A stretch of 64,000 nt of DNA from Streptomyces sp. NBRC 110611. GTDB lineage: Bacteria > Actinomycetota > Actinomycetes > Streptomycetales > Streptomycetaceae. How positions within the stretch are numbered: position 1 is the first letter of the stretch; every line of letters starts with the position of its first letter. The translations under genes and the position numbers were made by a program. The notes under the pieces were generated by a model that did no database searches, was not told where the DNA came from, and saw only the letters and a program-made list of their open reading frames with translations. The stretch spans positions 1 through 64,000 of the forward strand of contig NZ_BBUY01000012.1 in the NCBI RefSeq assembly GCF_001590865.1, read 5' to 3'. This document shows positions 8,753 through 17,936 of this stretch, piece by piece.

Positions 8753-9965
8753 TGGGTGGGCTCCTTCTTGTGCCGCTCGTACGTCTCGGGCTTCTCGTGC
8801 GTGCCGGGCTTCTCGTACTTCTCGTGCGTCCCGGGCTTCTCGTGCCTCTTCTGCTTCCCGCGCTGGGCGGATTCGGCGCGTGCCACGGCCGGGCGCGGGG
8901 CCGGTGCCACGACCGCCGGGAGCAGCCCGAGAAGGACGGCCGCGGCCGGCCAGAGGGGGAGGACGGGAGCGGTGAGGGGCACCGCGGGCGGGTGCAGGGC
9001 GGCGGGTGCGCAGGCGTTGGCCCAGATCATCGCGGCGGCCACGGCGACACCGGAGCCCGCGACGAGGCAGGCGCGCGGACCCCAGCGCTCCGGGCGGTAG
9101 CGGGTACGGACCGAGCGGCGGCCGCCGAGCCACAGTCCGCCGAGGGCCGCGGCCAGTCCGCCCAGCAGCAGCGGCAGCCCGTAGCCGCCCCCGGCGTCGC
9201 CCAGCAGGCCGTAGGTACCCGCGCAGATGCCGAGCAGCCCGCCGAGGGTGAGCGCGGACGTGGTGTGCCGTACGGCGCGCGGCACCCGTGCGCTCCGGCC
9301 GTAGCCGCGGGCGTCCATCGCCGCGGCCAGCGCCACCGAGCGTTCCAGCGCGCCCTCCAGCACCGGCAGGCCGACCTGGAGCAGCGCCTTGAACCCGCGG
9401 TCGGGGCGGCCGCGCAGCCGGCGGGCGGCGCGCAGCCGCTGGACGTCGGCGACCAGGTTCGGCGCGAAGGTCATGGCGACCACGACCGCCACGCCGGCCT
9501 CGTACAGCGCGCCCGGCAGGGACTTCAGCAGCCGGGCCGGGTTGGCGAGCGCGTTGGCGGCGCCGACGCAGATCAGGAGGGTGGCCAGCTTCAGCCCCTC
9601 GTACAGCGTGAAGACCATGCCCTCCGCGGTGACCCGGCCGCCGAGCCGGACGCCCTGGGCCCAGTCCGGAAGGGGCGCTTCGGGCAGCGTGAACAGGGTG
9701 TGGGTACCGGGAACGGGGGTGCCGAGAACGACCCCGAAGACCAGCCGGATGGCGATCACGACCAGGCCGAGCTTGACGAACGCGCCGTACGAACGGGCCC
9801 ACGGCGCATCCGTACGGCGCGCCGCGACCACATAGCCGGCCACTCCCACCAGGAGTCCCAGCAGCAGCGGGTTGGTGGTGCGGGAGGCCGCGGTGGCCAG
9901 GCCGAGCGCCCACAGCCACCAGGCGCCGGCGTGCAGCGCGGTGGTACGGGTCGCCTGCGGGGCGC

Positions 9966-9969
<4 letters not shown>
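8749..9969 (-). CDS. ECF transporter transmembrane T component
   Basis: A 406-residue membrane protein. The coupling-helix Ala-Arg-Gly signatures of the CbiQ/EcfT family are visible as RLRAARRLRGR and MDARGYGRSAR. At least six hydrophobic segments are spread along the first 345 residues. The C-terminal 45 residues are hydrophilic and repeat a short unit (THEKPG, KYEKPGTHEK, PETYERHK), encoded by direct repeats at 8765-8850. Such a tail is not part of the usual EcfT fold. The start ATG at 9969 overlaps the stop of the upstream gene as ATGA; an earlier in-frame Met eight codons upstream is less likely. It forms the membrane core with the adjacent A-A' and S proteins. Confidence 0.9.
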
Positions 9970-10813
<844 letters not shown>

Positions 10814-10814
<1 letters not shown>

Positions 10815-12136
10815 CAGAGGTCGTTCTTCTTCCTGCGGCCGCTCAGCAGGAAGCCGACGCCGGCACCGATGGCGAGCCCGACGCCGATGACCCACCAGAA
10901 GCCGAAGCCACCGCCGCTGCCCTGGGAGTCCTCGGACGCGTCCGCCCCCTCGGCGCCCTTCCCGTTCACCGCCGCCGGCTTGGGGCCGGTCGCGTTCAGC
11001 GCGGCGACCAGGTCCGTACCGCCGAACGCCCGCGGGTCGCTACCGGTGGCGTGCGCGGCGAGTACGAGCTGGGCATACGCGGCCGGGCCGTTCTGCTCGG
11101 CCCAGTCCGCCGCGTTCCGCTCCAGCCACTTCAGCGGCTTCCGGGCCGCGCTGCCGTGCCCGCCGGCGGCCAGCGCGACCACGGCATCGGCGGTGTTGCC
11201 GACATCGGGCTGCTTCTCCTGGCCCGGCATCGCGGAGGGCAGGTGCTGCTCGTTCGCGTCGAGCTGTGCGACGAGGTAGGCGGCCCCGGCGTCGGCCGCC
11301 CGGTCCCGCCCCGCGGTCCCCTCCTGCTTGCCTTCCTCGCAGCTCAGCGGCTTGACCGGGGTGTCCGCGCGGTCACCGGCCGGCGGTACGACGAAGCCCA
11401 TGCCGAGCAGGCCGGTGGCGGCGGCCGCCGTGGCGTCCGCGTTCGGCGCCGCTCCCTTCAGCTGGAAGGTGAAGGCGCCCCGCTCGCCCTCCTTGGCGTC
11501 GCAGCCCAGCTGGAAGGTGAGCAGCCCGTCGTACGGGTTCTTGCCGCCCTTCGCGGACGTGACGGACTCCGCCTTCTCACCGGCCACCGTGAGCGCGCCG
11601 ATGACCACCGAGGTGGAGTTGGCGTCGCTGGGCGAGCCGGGCATCGAGCTCCAGCCGCCGTCGTCGTTCTGCACCGACTTCAGCCAGTCCAGGGCCTTCT
11701 TGACGGTGTCGCCGTGCCCGCCGAGGGCGGCCAGCGCCTGCACCGCGGCGGCCGTCTGGTTGGTGTCCCGCATCGTCTTGGCGTCACACGGCTTGCCCGG
11801 CTCGGCACGGAAGGCGGCGAACGAGCCGTCCGCACACTGCTGCCCGGCCAGCCAGTCCACGGCCGGCGCCGCGGGCCGTACGCCCACCGTGTGCTGCGCC
11901 AGCAGCGCCAGCGACTGCCGCCAGACGCCGTCGTACTGCGGGTCCTTCGTGCCGTACAGCCCGCTCGGCAGCTTGCCGGCCGACGGGGACGGCGACGGAG
12001 CGTCCGCGAACGCGGCGGGCGCCGCGGCCGTGCCCAGCACCGCCACGGCAGCCAGCGCCGTGGCGGCGCGGCGTGCCAGGAAGGCGACGGGGTGCGTCAG
12101 CGGAGCCTGGGGAGCCATGGAAGCCATGGGGGCCAT
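10814..12136 (-). CDS. Secreted alpha/alpha-toroid (prenyltransferase/squalene-oxidase repeat) protein with C-terminal membrane anchor
   Basis: A 440-residue exported protein. After a signal peptide (FLARRAATALAAVAVLGTAAAPAAFA) come repeats of the squalene-cyclase/transcobalamin helical-barrel type: DWLAGQQCADGSFAAF, NQTAAAVQALAALGGHGDTVKKALDWLK, NDDGGWSSMPGSPSDANSTSVVIGAL, and NTADAVVALAAGGHG. Paired cysteines are present (QQCADG, KPCDAK, LGCDAK, LSCEEG). A Gly/Ser/Glu linker, one transmembrane helix (WWVIGVGLAIGAGVGFLL) and SGRRKKNDL end the chain. It is the first gene after the cobalamin riboswitch. The catalytic aspartates of terpene cyclases are not evident. The same barrel forms the N-terminal domain of animal intrinsic factor and transcobalamin, so cobalamin binding is plausible. 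Start chosen at 12136, ten bases after GAGAGG; Met codons 3 and 6 codons on are alternatives. Confidence 0.82.
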
Positions 12137-12329
12137 CGGGTCGGTGCCTCTCGGGTCGGGTCGCGGCGGTGGTACGGAGCCGCGCTCGGCAGGCCGCGCG
12201 CGCCGATCCTGCGATCGGGCGCGCGAGGACACCGGGCTCAGCTCCGCATACCTCGACGGTGCCGCGCACCGGGCCGTCCGCCCGGGTGGGCGGCCTCCGG
12301 ATCCGGTGGCGGGAGCCTTGGTCGTGCCC

Positions 12330-12465
12330 CATCGGGTGCTCCGGCTCGTACGGCGGGGGCACCGCCTGGTGCGCACCGCCGTCCTTACGGTTGCGGGTCA
12401 GCGCCGGATTTCCACCGGCTTTCCCCGATCAGGTACGGATGAAGTTGTCCCGCACACCTTAACCG
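12330..12465 (-). ncRNA. Cobalamin riboswitch
   Basis: Read on the minus strand, the leader of the ECF operon contains the conserved core of the B12 riboswitch: GGGGAAAGCCGGTGGAAATC, then CCGGCGCTGACCCGCAACCG and TAAG (forward 12384-12426). A short GACGGCGG/CCGCCGT stem follows, then the B12-box-like GAGCCGGAGCACCCG (forward 12333-12347). Presence of the element in front of the toroid gene predicts repression of all five downstream genes when cobalamin is plentiful. The exact 5' and 3' borders are approximate. About 190 nt separate the aptamer from the first start codon and hold a GC-rich dyad (near 12195-12220) that could serve as the expression platform. Confidence 0.88.
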
Positions 12466-12692
12466 GCGCCAGGTGTGCGCTCGCCCGCACGTATGAGCCG
12501 ACCACGGGCATCAGGCATCAGACATCGAGTATCGGGCATTTTGCACATTCCAGGCATTTCGGGATTAGCGGATTGAGTGGTCGAGCGCTCGCCGCTCTCG
12601 TCATGGACTCCTGTAACTAGAACTGGTATCAGTTCTGACGCGGTACGGAGCACCGGCGTCGGACAGCGGCCAACCCGCAGGAGGCGGCAGCG
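12466..12692. other. Divergent promoter region between the riboswitch operon and the aldehyde dehydrogenase
   Basis: A gene-free stretch of about 230 bp. It contains an imperfect repetition of CAGGCAT/GGGCAT motifs at 12505-12560 and the KstR-type site at 12618. The riboswitch promoter must lie near 12470-12500, read leftward. Confidence 0.5.
12618..12631. promoter_or_regulatory. KstR-type operator upstream of aldehyde dehydrogenase
   Basis: TAGAACTGGTATCA fits TNNAACNNGTTNNA at seven of eight fixed positions (GTA for GTT), the same deviation as at 4185. It is flanked by a further dyad, AGAACTG-N4-CAGTTCT (12619-12636). It ends 61 bp before the aldehyde dehydrogenase start. Confidence 0.7.
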
Positions 12693-14144
12693 ATGAGCGA
12701 CCTCGTCGAGCACGGAAAGCTCTACATAGGCGGTGAGTTGGCCGATCCGGCCGGCCGGGACACGATCGAGGTCGTGTCGCCGCACACCGAACAGGTCATC
12801 GGCCGGGTCCCGCACGCCTCGCGGGCCGATGTCGACCGCGCGGTGGACGCCGCCCGTACGTCGTTCGAGTCCGGAGTGTGGTCGAACGCTCCGCTGGCCG
12901 ACCGGATCACGGTGGTGACCCGCATCAAGGACGCGCTCGCGGCGCGCAGCGAGGAGGTCGCCAGGATCATCAGCTCCGAGAACGGCACCCCGGTCACCTC
13001 CGGCCTCATGGTGCAGGCGCTGGCCTCGGTGCTGGCCTGGGACGCGGCACTGACCGTGGCCCGCGACTTCTCGTTCGAAGAGCGGCGGGACGGTGTGCTG
13101 GGGCCGATTCTCGTACGCCGGGAGCCGGTCGGTGTGGTCGCGGCCGTGGTGCCGTGGAACGTCCCGCAGTTCACCGCCGCCGCCAAGCTCGCACCGGCGC
13201 TGCTGGCCGGCTGTTCGGTGGTGCTGAAGGTGTCGCCGGAGACCCCGCTGGACGCGTACCTCCTCGCGGGGATCGTGACCGGGGCCGGGCTGCCGCCGGG
13301 TGTGCTGTCGATCCTCCCGGCGGACCGCGAGGTCAGCGAGTACCTGGTCGGGCATCCGGGTGTGGACAAGGTGTCGTTCACCGGCTCGGTCGCGGCCGGC
13401 AAACGGGTCATGGCGGTCGCCGCCCGCAACCTCAGCCGGGTCACCCTCGAACTCGGCGGCAAGTCCGCGGCGTTGATCCTGCCCGACGCGGATCTGGACG
13501 CCGCGGTGGCCGGCATCGTGCCGTTCGCCTGGATGATCAACGGCCAGGCCTGTGTGGCCCAGACCCGGATCCTCGCGCCGCGCAGCCGCTATGACGAGAT
13601 CGCCGAACGCTTCACCGCGGCGGCCGCCGCACTCACCGTCGGCGACCCACTGGATCCGGCCACCGAGGTCGGACCGCTGGTCGCCCGCCGCCAGCAGCAG
13701 CGCTCGCTGGACTACATCGCCCTCGGCAGGCGGGAAGGCGCCAAGGTCCTCACCGGCGGCGGCCGTCCCAAGGAGCGGACCACCGGCTGGTACGTCGAGC
13801 CGACCCTCTTCGGCGAGGTCGCCAACTCCATGCGGATCGCCCGCGAGGAGATCTTCGGCCCGGTCATCTGCCTGCTGCCGTACGAGGACGAGGCGGAGGC
13901 GGTCCGGATCGCCAACGACTCCGACTACGGGCTCTCCGGCTCGGTCTGGACCGCCGACGTCGAGCACGGCACCGGCATCGCCCGGCAGGTGCGTACCGGT
14001 ACGTACTCGGTGAACACCTTCAGCATCGACCTGCTGGGCCCGTTCGGGGGCTACAAGAACTCCGGCATCGGCCGGGAGTTCGGCCCCGAGGGCTTCGGCG
14101 AGTACTTGGAGCACAAGATGATCCATCTGCCGGTGGGTGCCTGA
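12693..14144 (+). CDS. NAD(P)-dependent aldehyde dehydrogenase, probably steroid aldehyde
   Basis: A 483-residue enzyme of the ALDH superfamily that oxidises an aldehyde to the carboxylate. The catalytic Glu lies in LELGGKSA (about residue 253) and the nucleophile in NGQACVAQTRI (Cys about 287). The cofactor-binding PWNVPQ, FTGSVAAGK and EEIFGPV motifs are all present, and the length is normal. An AGGAGG site precedes the ATG. The gene is followed immediately (TGATG) by a ferredoxin and preceded by a KstR-type operator. The likely role is oxidation of the C26/C27 aldehyde formed by CYP125 or a related steroid step. The substrate is inference. Confidence 0.88.
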   Translation: MSDLVEHGKLYIGGELADPAGRDTIEVVSPHTEQVIGRVPHASRADVDRAVDAARTSFESGVWSNAPLADRITVVTRIKDALAARSEEVARIISSENGTPVTSGLMVQALASVLAWDAALTVARDFSFEERRDGVLGPILVRREPVGVVAAVVPWNVPQFTAAAKLAPALLAGCSVVLKVSPETPLDAYLLAGIVTGAGLPPGVLSILPADREVSEYLVGHPGVDKVSFTGSVAAGKRVMAVAARNLSRVTLELGGKSAALILPDADLDAAVAGIVPFAWMINGQACVAQTRILAPRSRYDEIAERFTAAAAALTVGDPLDPATEVGPLVARRQQQRSLDYIALGRREGAKVLTGGGRPKERTTGWYVEPTLFGEVANSMRIAREEIFGPVICLLPYEDEAEAVRIANDSDYGLSGSVWTADVEHGTGIARQVRTGTYSVNTFSIDLLGPFGGYKNSGIGREFGPEGFGEYLEHKMIHLPVGA

Positions 14145-14377
14145 TGGCGGACCGCTGGCGGGTGGCGGTGGACCGGAGGGTGTGCATCGGGTCGGGGATG
14201 TGCGTCGCCATGGCACCGGACGGCTTCCGGCTGGGCCCGGCCCGTCAGTCGCACCCCACGGCGACGGAGACGGACGCCGCGGAGAGCCTGCTGGCGGCGG
14301 CCGAGGGCTGTCCGGTGGAGGCGATCGCCCTCACCGCCGCCGACAGCGGTGCGGCGGTCTTCCCTCCTGAGGAGTGA
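14144..14377 (+). CDS. P450-type [3Fe-4S] ferredoxin
   Basis: A 77-residue ferredoxin with the classic P450-partner pattern: CIGSGMCVAMAPDGF near the start and EGCPVEAI near the end. This gives three cluster cysteines (about residues 14, 20 and 58), with a non-Cys residue at the usual fourth position. Its ATG overlaps the aldehyde dehydrogenase stop. It probably passes electrons to CYP125, the nearest steroid P450, and is co-controlled by the operator at 12618. Confidence 0.92.
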   Translation: MADRWRVAVDRRVCIGSGMCVAMAPDGFRLGPARQSHPTATETDAAESLLAAAEGCPVEAIALTAADSGAAVFPPEE

Positions 14378-14462
14378 CCTGAGGAGCGAGGGGTTTGGGG
14401 GGAGCGGGCACGGGCGAGGGCCGGTACCGGCGAGGGCCGGAGCGGTGCGGCAGAATCCACGT

Positions 14463-15500
14463 ATGCGTGTAGTGATCCTGTGCGGTGGCGAGAGTTCGGA
14501 GCGAGACGTCTCCTTGGCCTCGGGCTGGTCGGTCGCCCGGGCCTCGCTGGAGCGGGGACACGAGGTGGTGCTGGTCGACCCGGCCGCCGAGGTGCCGGTT
14601 CTGGCCGGGCCGCTGCGCCCCGGTGACGCGGTCGACGGCGTCGGGGTGGGGAAGGAGCCGCCGTCCCTGCCGGACCGCCATCAGCTGCGGCGGCGCATGC
14701 ACGCCGCCCTGACCGGCGGTCCGGTCCTGGAGCTGCTGCGCGGGGCCGAGTCGGTGTTCCTGGCGCTGCACGGCGGCTGGGGCGAGGACGGGCATGTGCA
14801 GGCGCTGCTGGAAATGGCCGGTGTGCGGTTCACCGGTGCGGACAGCGCGGCCTGCGCGGCGGCGTGGCACAAGGGGCGGGCGCAGGCGGTGCTGGGCGCC
14901 GCGGGCGTGCCGGTGGCCGAGCGGGTGCTGTGGCGGCCCGTGGCGGGTGAGGTGCCGCAGGACGTGCGGCGGCTGGTGGCGGCCGGACCGGTGGTGGCCA
15001 AGCCGGTCGCGGACGGTTCGAGTGTGTCGGTCCACCGGGTCGACTCGCTGTCACAGCTGGCGCGGGTCGCGGCCGAGGTGCACTCCGAAGGCGGTGAGCT
15101 GCTGGTGGAACCGTTCCTTCCGGGGCGGGAGTTCACCGTCGCCGTGGTCGGTGACCAGGTGCTCCCCGTGGTCGAGATCGAGCTGACGACGCCGTTGTTC
15201 GACTACACGGCCAAGTACCAGCCCGGGGCGGTCGACGAGGTGTGTCCGGCGCGGATTCCGGCCGACTTCGCCTCCCGGCTACAGGAGTTGGCGCTGCGCG
15301 CACATCGGGCGCTGGGCTTCGGCAGCGCCACGTACTCACGCGCCGACTTCCGCTGCGACGCCGACGGTGAGCCGATGTGCCTCGAGGTGAACGCGCTCCC
15401 GGGCCTGACCGCGACCAGCCTGGTGCCGCTCGCGGCGACCGGGGCCGGCTGGGCCTACCCCGACCTGATCCAGCGCATCGTGGACCTCGCGACGCGCTGA
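14463..15500 (+). CDS. ddl: D-alanine-D-alanine ligase family (ATP-grasp) enzyme
   Basis: A 345-residue ATP-grasp ligase. The N-terminal domain shows LCGGESSERDVSLASG and LALHGGWGEDGHVQALLEMAG. The ATP-grasp part shows VVAKPVADGSSVSVHRV, LLVEPFLPGREFTVAVVG, and the metal site LEVNALPGLTATSLVPLAA. These match Ddl, which joins two D-alanines for peptidoglycan. No ribosome site precedes the ATG; a CAGAAT hexamer about eight bases upstream suggests a leaderless message. The conserved Tyr loop is represented by FDYTAKYQPG. Streptomycetes usually have a main Ddl elsewhere, so this may be a second copy or act on another dipeptide. Confidence 0.85.
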   Translation: MRVVILCGGESSERDVSLASGWSVARASLERGHEVVLVDPAAEVPVLAGPLRPGDAVDGVGVGKEPPSLPDRHQLRRRMHAALTGGPVLELLRGAESVFLALHGGWGEDGHVQALLEMAGVRFTGADSAACAAAWHKGRAQAVLGAAGVPVAERVLWRPVAGEVPQDVRRLVAAGPVVAKPVADGSSVSVHRVDSLSQLARVAAEVHSEGGELLVEPFLPGREFTVAVVGDQVLPVVEIELTTPLFDYTAKYQPGAVDEVCPARIPADFASRLQELALRAHRALGFGSATYSRADFRCDADGEPMCLEVNALPGLTATSLVPLAATGAGWAYPDLIQRIVDLATR

Positions 15501-15544
15501 AGTACGCGGGCGGCCTGCCTTTGCCGCTACGGCTACCGCTACCG

Positions 15545-16180
15545 CTACCTCTGCCCCTGCTCCGGCGCCGTCACGTCGATGAGGCGGCAGACCGTCTCGA
15601 TGTCTATCTTCACCTGGGCGATCGACGCGCGCCCCGACAGCCAGGTGATCAGCGCCGAGTGCCAGGTGTGCTCGATGACCCGGACCGCGGACAGCTGCTC
15701 GGGGGTGGCGGGCCCGTCCAGGCCCATCGCGTCGAGGATGATCGCCGTCGTCAGCCGGGAGACGGTGTCCACTTCGGGGCTCACCGACCGGTCCGCGAAG
15801 GTCAACGCGCGCACCATCGCATCGGCGAGATGCGGCTCGCGCTGCAGTGCGCGGAAGGCCCGCATCAGGGTCTGGGCGACCCGCGCGCCCGGCTCCCGCT
15901 CGGACGGCGGCCGCTTGCGCAGGGTCTCGTGCATGTGCTGGAGCTGGTCCTGCATGGTGGCGACCAGCAGATGCACCTTGGAGGGGAAGTAGCGGTAGAG
16001 GGTGCCGAGCGCGACGCCGGAGGATTCGGCGACCTCGCGCATCTGCACGGCGTCGAAGCCGCCACGGGACGCCAGCTTGGCGCTGGTGTGCAGGATGCGG
16101 CGGCGCCGGGCCTCCTGACGCTCGGTCAAGGGAGGACTCGCGGGAAGTGTCGGCCTGGCCGCCCTGGATTCCGTAGTCAT
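15545..16180 (-). CDS. kstR: TetR-family repressor of steroid catabolism, KstR
   Basis: A 211-residue regulator. The helix-turn-helix region ARRRRILHTSAKLASRGGFD, AVQMREVAESSGVALGTLYR and YFPSKVHLLVA is nearly the sequence I remember for mycobacterial KstR (ASEGGFDAVQM..VA..A.MAVGTVYRYFPSKVHLLV), and the C-terminal ligand domain also aligns (RASIAQVKIDIETVCRLI). KstR represses sterol genes until a CoA-thioester intermediate of cholesterol binds. Start taken at 16180 (MTTESR); a Met three codons upstream is possible. Four KstR-type sites occur in this window, one of them upstream of this gene at 16387, fitting autoregulation. Confidence 0.92.
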   Translation of the reverse strand: MTTESRAARPTLPASPPLTERQEARRRRILHTSAKLASRGGFDAVQMREVAESSGVALGTLYRYFPSKVHLLVATMQDQLQHMHETLRKRPPSEREPGARVAQTLMRAFRALQREPHLADAMVRALTFADRSVSPEVDTVSRLTTAIILDAMGLDGPATPEQLSAVRVIEHTWHSALITWLSGRASIAQVKIDIETVCRLIDVTAPEQGQR

Positions 16181-16454
16181 ATTTCCCATTCCATGGCATT
16201 CCGTCCGCGATGCGGTGAGTGCCGGTGCTGTGATCGGCACAGCATGGCAGGGGTGCGGGTGGTGGCGCGAATCACCTGGTGCGGCACTTCTCGCATCGTT
16301 CTCGGCCGGTAGATTCGAAGCTCGGTGAACTGGTCGGTAGCTGCCGGTGGCTCAGGGCCTGTCCTGGCTCAACAGCTCGGCAGTTCTGAAACTTGTTCTA
16401 GATTACCGCCAGCGGTTACGCTCCGGCGAAAGTCCAGCGAGAAGGGGGCCGTGC
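16181..16454. other. Divergent control region kstR / glycosyltransferase
   Basis: No gene is visible. The region holds the KstR-type operator at 16387 and, overlapping its right half, a possible -10 box TAGATT (16399-16404) for the rightward glycosyltransferase. Confidence 0.5.
16387..16400. promoter_or_regulatory. KstR operator between kstR and the glycosyltransferase
   Basis: TGAAACTTGTTCTA fits TNNAACNNGTTNNA at all eight fixed positions. It overlaps a candidate -10 hexamer (TAGATT) facing the glycosyltransferase and ends 54 bp before that start. It lies about 207 bp upstream of kstR. A site here could repress either direction. Confidence 0.78.
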
Positions 16455-17846
16455 GTGACCGCAGAGGCCGTCCAGGCAGCCGCGCGCGCCGAGGCCACCA
16501 CCCCGAGTGACCACGGGCGCCCGTCGCGCTCCGAGGCCACCGCCCACGGCGACCACGGGCGCCCCCTGCGCATCGCGATGCTCACGTACAAGGGAAACCC
16601 GTTCTGCGGCGGACAGGGTGTCTATATACGCCATCTCTCCCGCGAACTGGCCCGTCTCGGCCACACCGTCGAGGTCATCGGCGCCCAGCCCTATCCGGTC
16701 CTCGACGGGGGCGTGCCCCTGACCGAGCTGCCCAGCCTGGACCTCTACCGGCAGCCGGACCCGTTCCGTACGCCGAAGCGCGGCGAGTACCGCGACTGGG
16801 TCGATGCCCTCGAGGTCGGCACGATGTGGACGGGCGGCTTTCCCGAGCCGCTGACCTTCTCGCTCCGCGCCCGGCGCCACCTCGCCGCCCGCCGCGGCCA
16901 GTTCGACGTCATCCACGACAACCAGACCCTCGGCTACGGCCTGCTCGGCGGCCCGGGCGCGCTCGGTGCCCCGCTGGTCACCACGATCCACCACCCCATC
17001 ACCGTCGACCGGCGGCTCGACCTGGCGGCCGCAAAGGACTGGAAGCGCCGCGCCTCGGTCCGCCGCTGGTACGGCTTCACCCGGATGCAGAAGCGGGTGG
17101 CCCGACGGCTGCCGTCCGTGCTCACCGTCTCCGGCTCCTCCCGCCAGGAGATCGTGGACGACCTCGGCGTACGTCCGGACCGGATCCATGTGGTCCCCAT
17201 CGGCGCCGACACCGATCTGTTCTCGCCGGATCCGGCCGTCCCCGAGGTGCCGGGCCGGATCGTCACCACCTCCAGCGCCGACGTCCCCCTCAAGGGCCTG
17301 ATCCACCTCGTCGAGGCGCTCGCCAAGGTACGCACCGAGCACCCCGACGCCCATCTGGTGGTCGTCGGCAAGCGCGCCGACGACGGGCCGGTCGCCGCCG
17401 CCATCGAACGGCTCGGACTGGGGGCCGGTTCCGGCGCCATCGAGTTCGTCAAGGGCATCACCGACGGCGAACTCGTCGACCTCGTCCGCAGTGCCCAGGT
17501 CGCCTGCGTCCCGTCCCTCTACGAGGGCTTCTCGCTGCCCGCCGCCGAGGCGATGGCCACCGGCACCCCGCTGCTGGCCACCACCGGCGGCGCCATCCCG
17601 GAGGTCGCCGGACCCGACGGCGAGACCTGCCTCGCGGTGCCGCCGGGCGACGCCGGAGCGCTGGCGACCGGGCTGCTCCGCCTCCTGGGCGACGAGGAGC
17701 TCCGCCGCAGACTCGGCGCGGCCGGCCGGGAGCGGGTGCTGGCCCGCTTCACCTGGCGGCAGGCCGCCATCGGCACCGCCGAGCGCTACCGCGAGGCGAT
17801 CGCCCTCCGGGGCGGCCGGACCGCGGCCCCCGTCCCGGGCACCTAG
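16455..17846 (+). CDS. GT4-family glycosyltransferase
   Basis: A 463-residue GT-B glycosyltransferase. The donor/acceptor N-domain has MLTYKGNPFCGGQGVYIRHL and the C-domain has the retaining GT4 motif YEGFSLPAAEAMATGTPLLA (E-x7-E), which binds a nucleotide sugar. The start is the GTG at 16455, seven bases after AGAAGGGGG; the longer frame upstream would run across the operator. The first 37 residues contain two copies of a DHGRP-containing unit and are probably disordered. It is followed by a methyltransferase and a toroid protein on the same strand, suggesting one pathway. The acceptor cannot be read from sequence; a role in glycosylating a lipid or steroid-derived product is only a guess prompted by the KstR site upstream. 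Confidence 0.85.
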   Translation: MTAEAVQAAARAEATTPSDHGRPSRSEATAHGDHGRPLRIAMLTYKGNPFCGGQGVYIRHLSRELARLGHTVEVIGAQPYPVLDGGVPLTELPSLDLYRQPDPFRTPKRGEYRDWVDALEVGTMWTGGFPEPLTFSLRARRHLAARRGQFDVIHDNQTLGYGLLGGPGALGAPLVTTIHHPITVDRRLDLAAAKDWKRRASVRRWYGFTRMQKRVARRLPSVLTVSGSSRQEIVDDLGVRPDRIHVVPIGADTDLFSPDPAVPEVPGRIVTTSSADVPLKGLIHLVEALAKVRTEHPDAHLVVVGKRADDGPVAAAIERLGLGAGSGAIEFVKGITDGELVDLVRSAQVACVPSLYEGFSLPAAEAMATGTPLLATTGGAIPEVAGPDGETCLAVPPGDAGALATGLLRLLGDEELRRRLGAAGRERVLARFTWRQAAIGTAERYREAIALRGGRTAAPVPGT

Positions 17847-17936
17847 ACCGGCCTCACAGTCCCCCACATCCCACAGTCCCTCACAGTCCCACAGCCCCCA
17901 CCGCCACCACCCGCCGCCGGACGAAAGCAGAACGCC

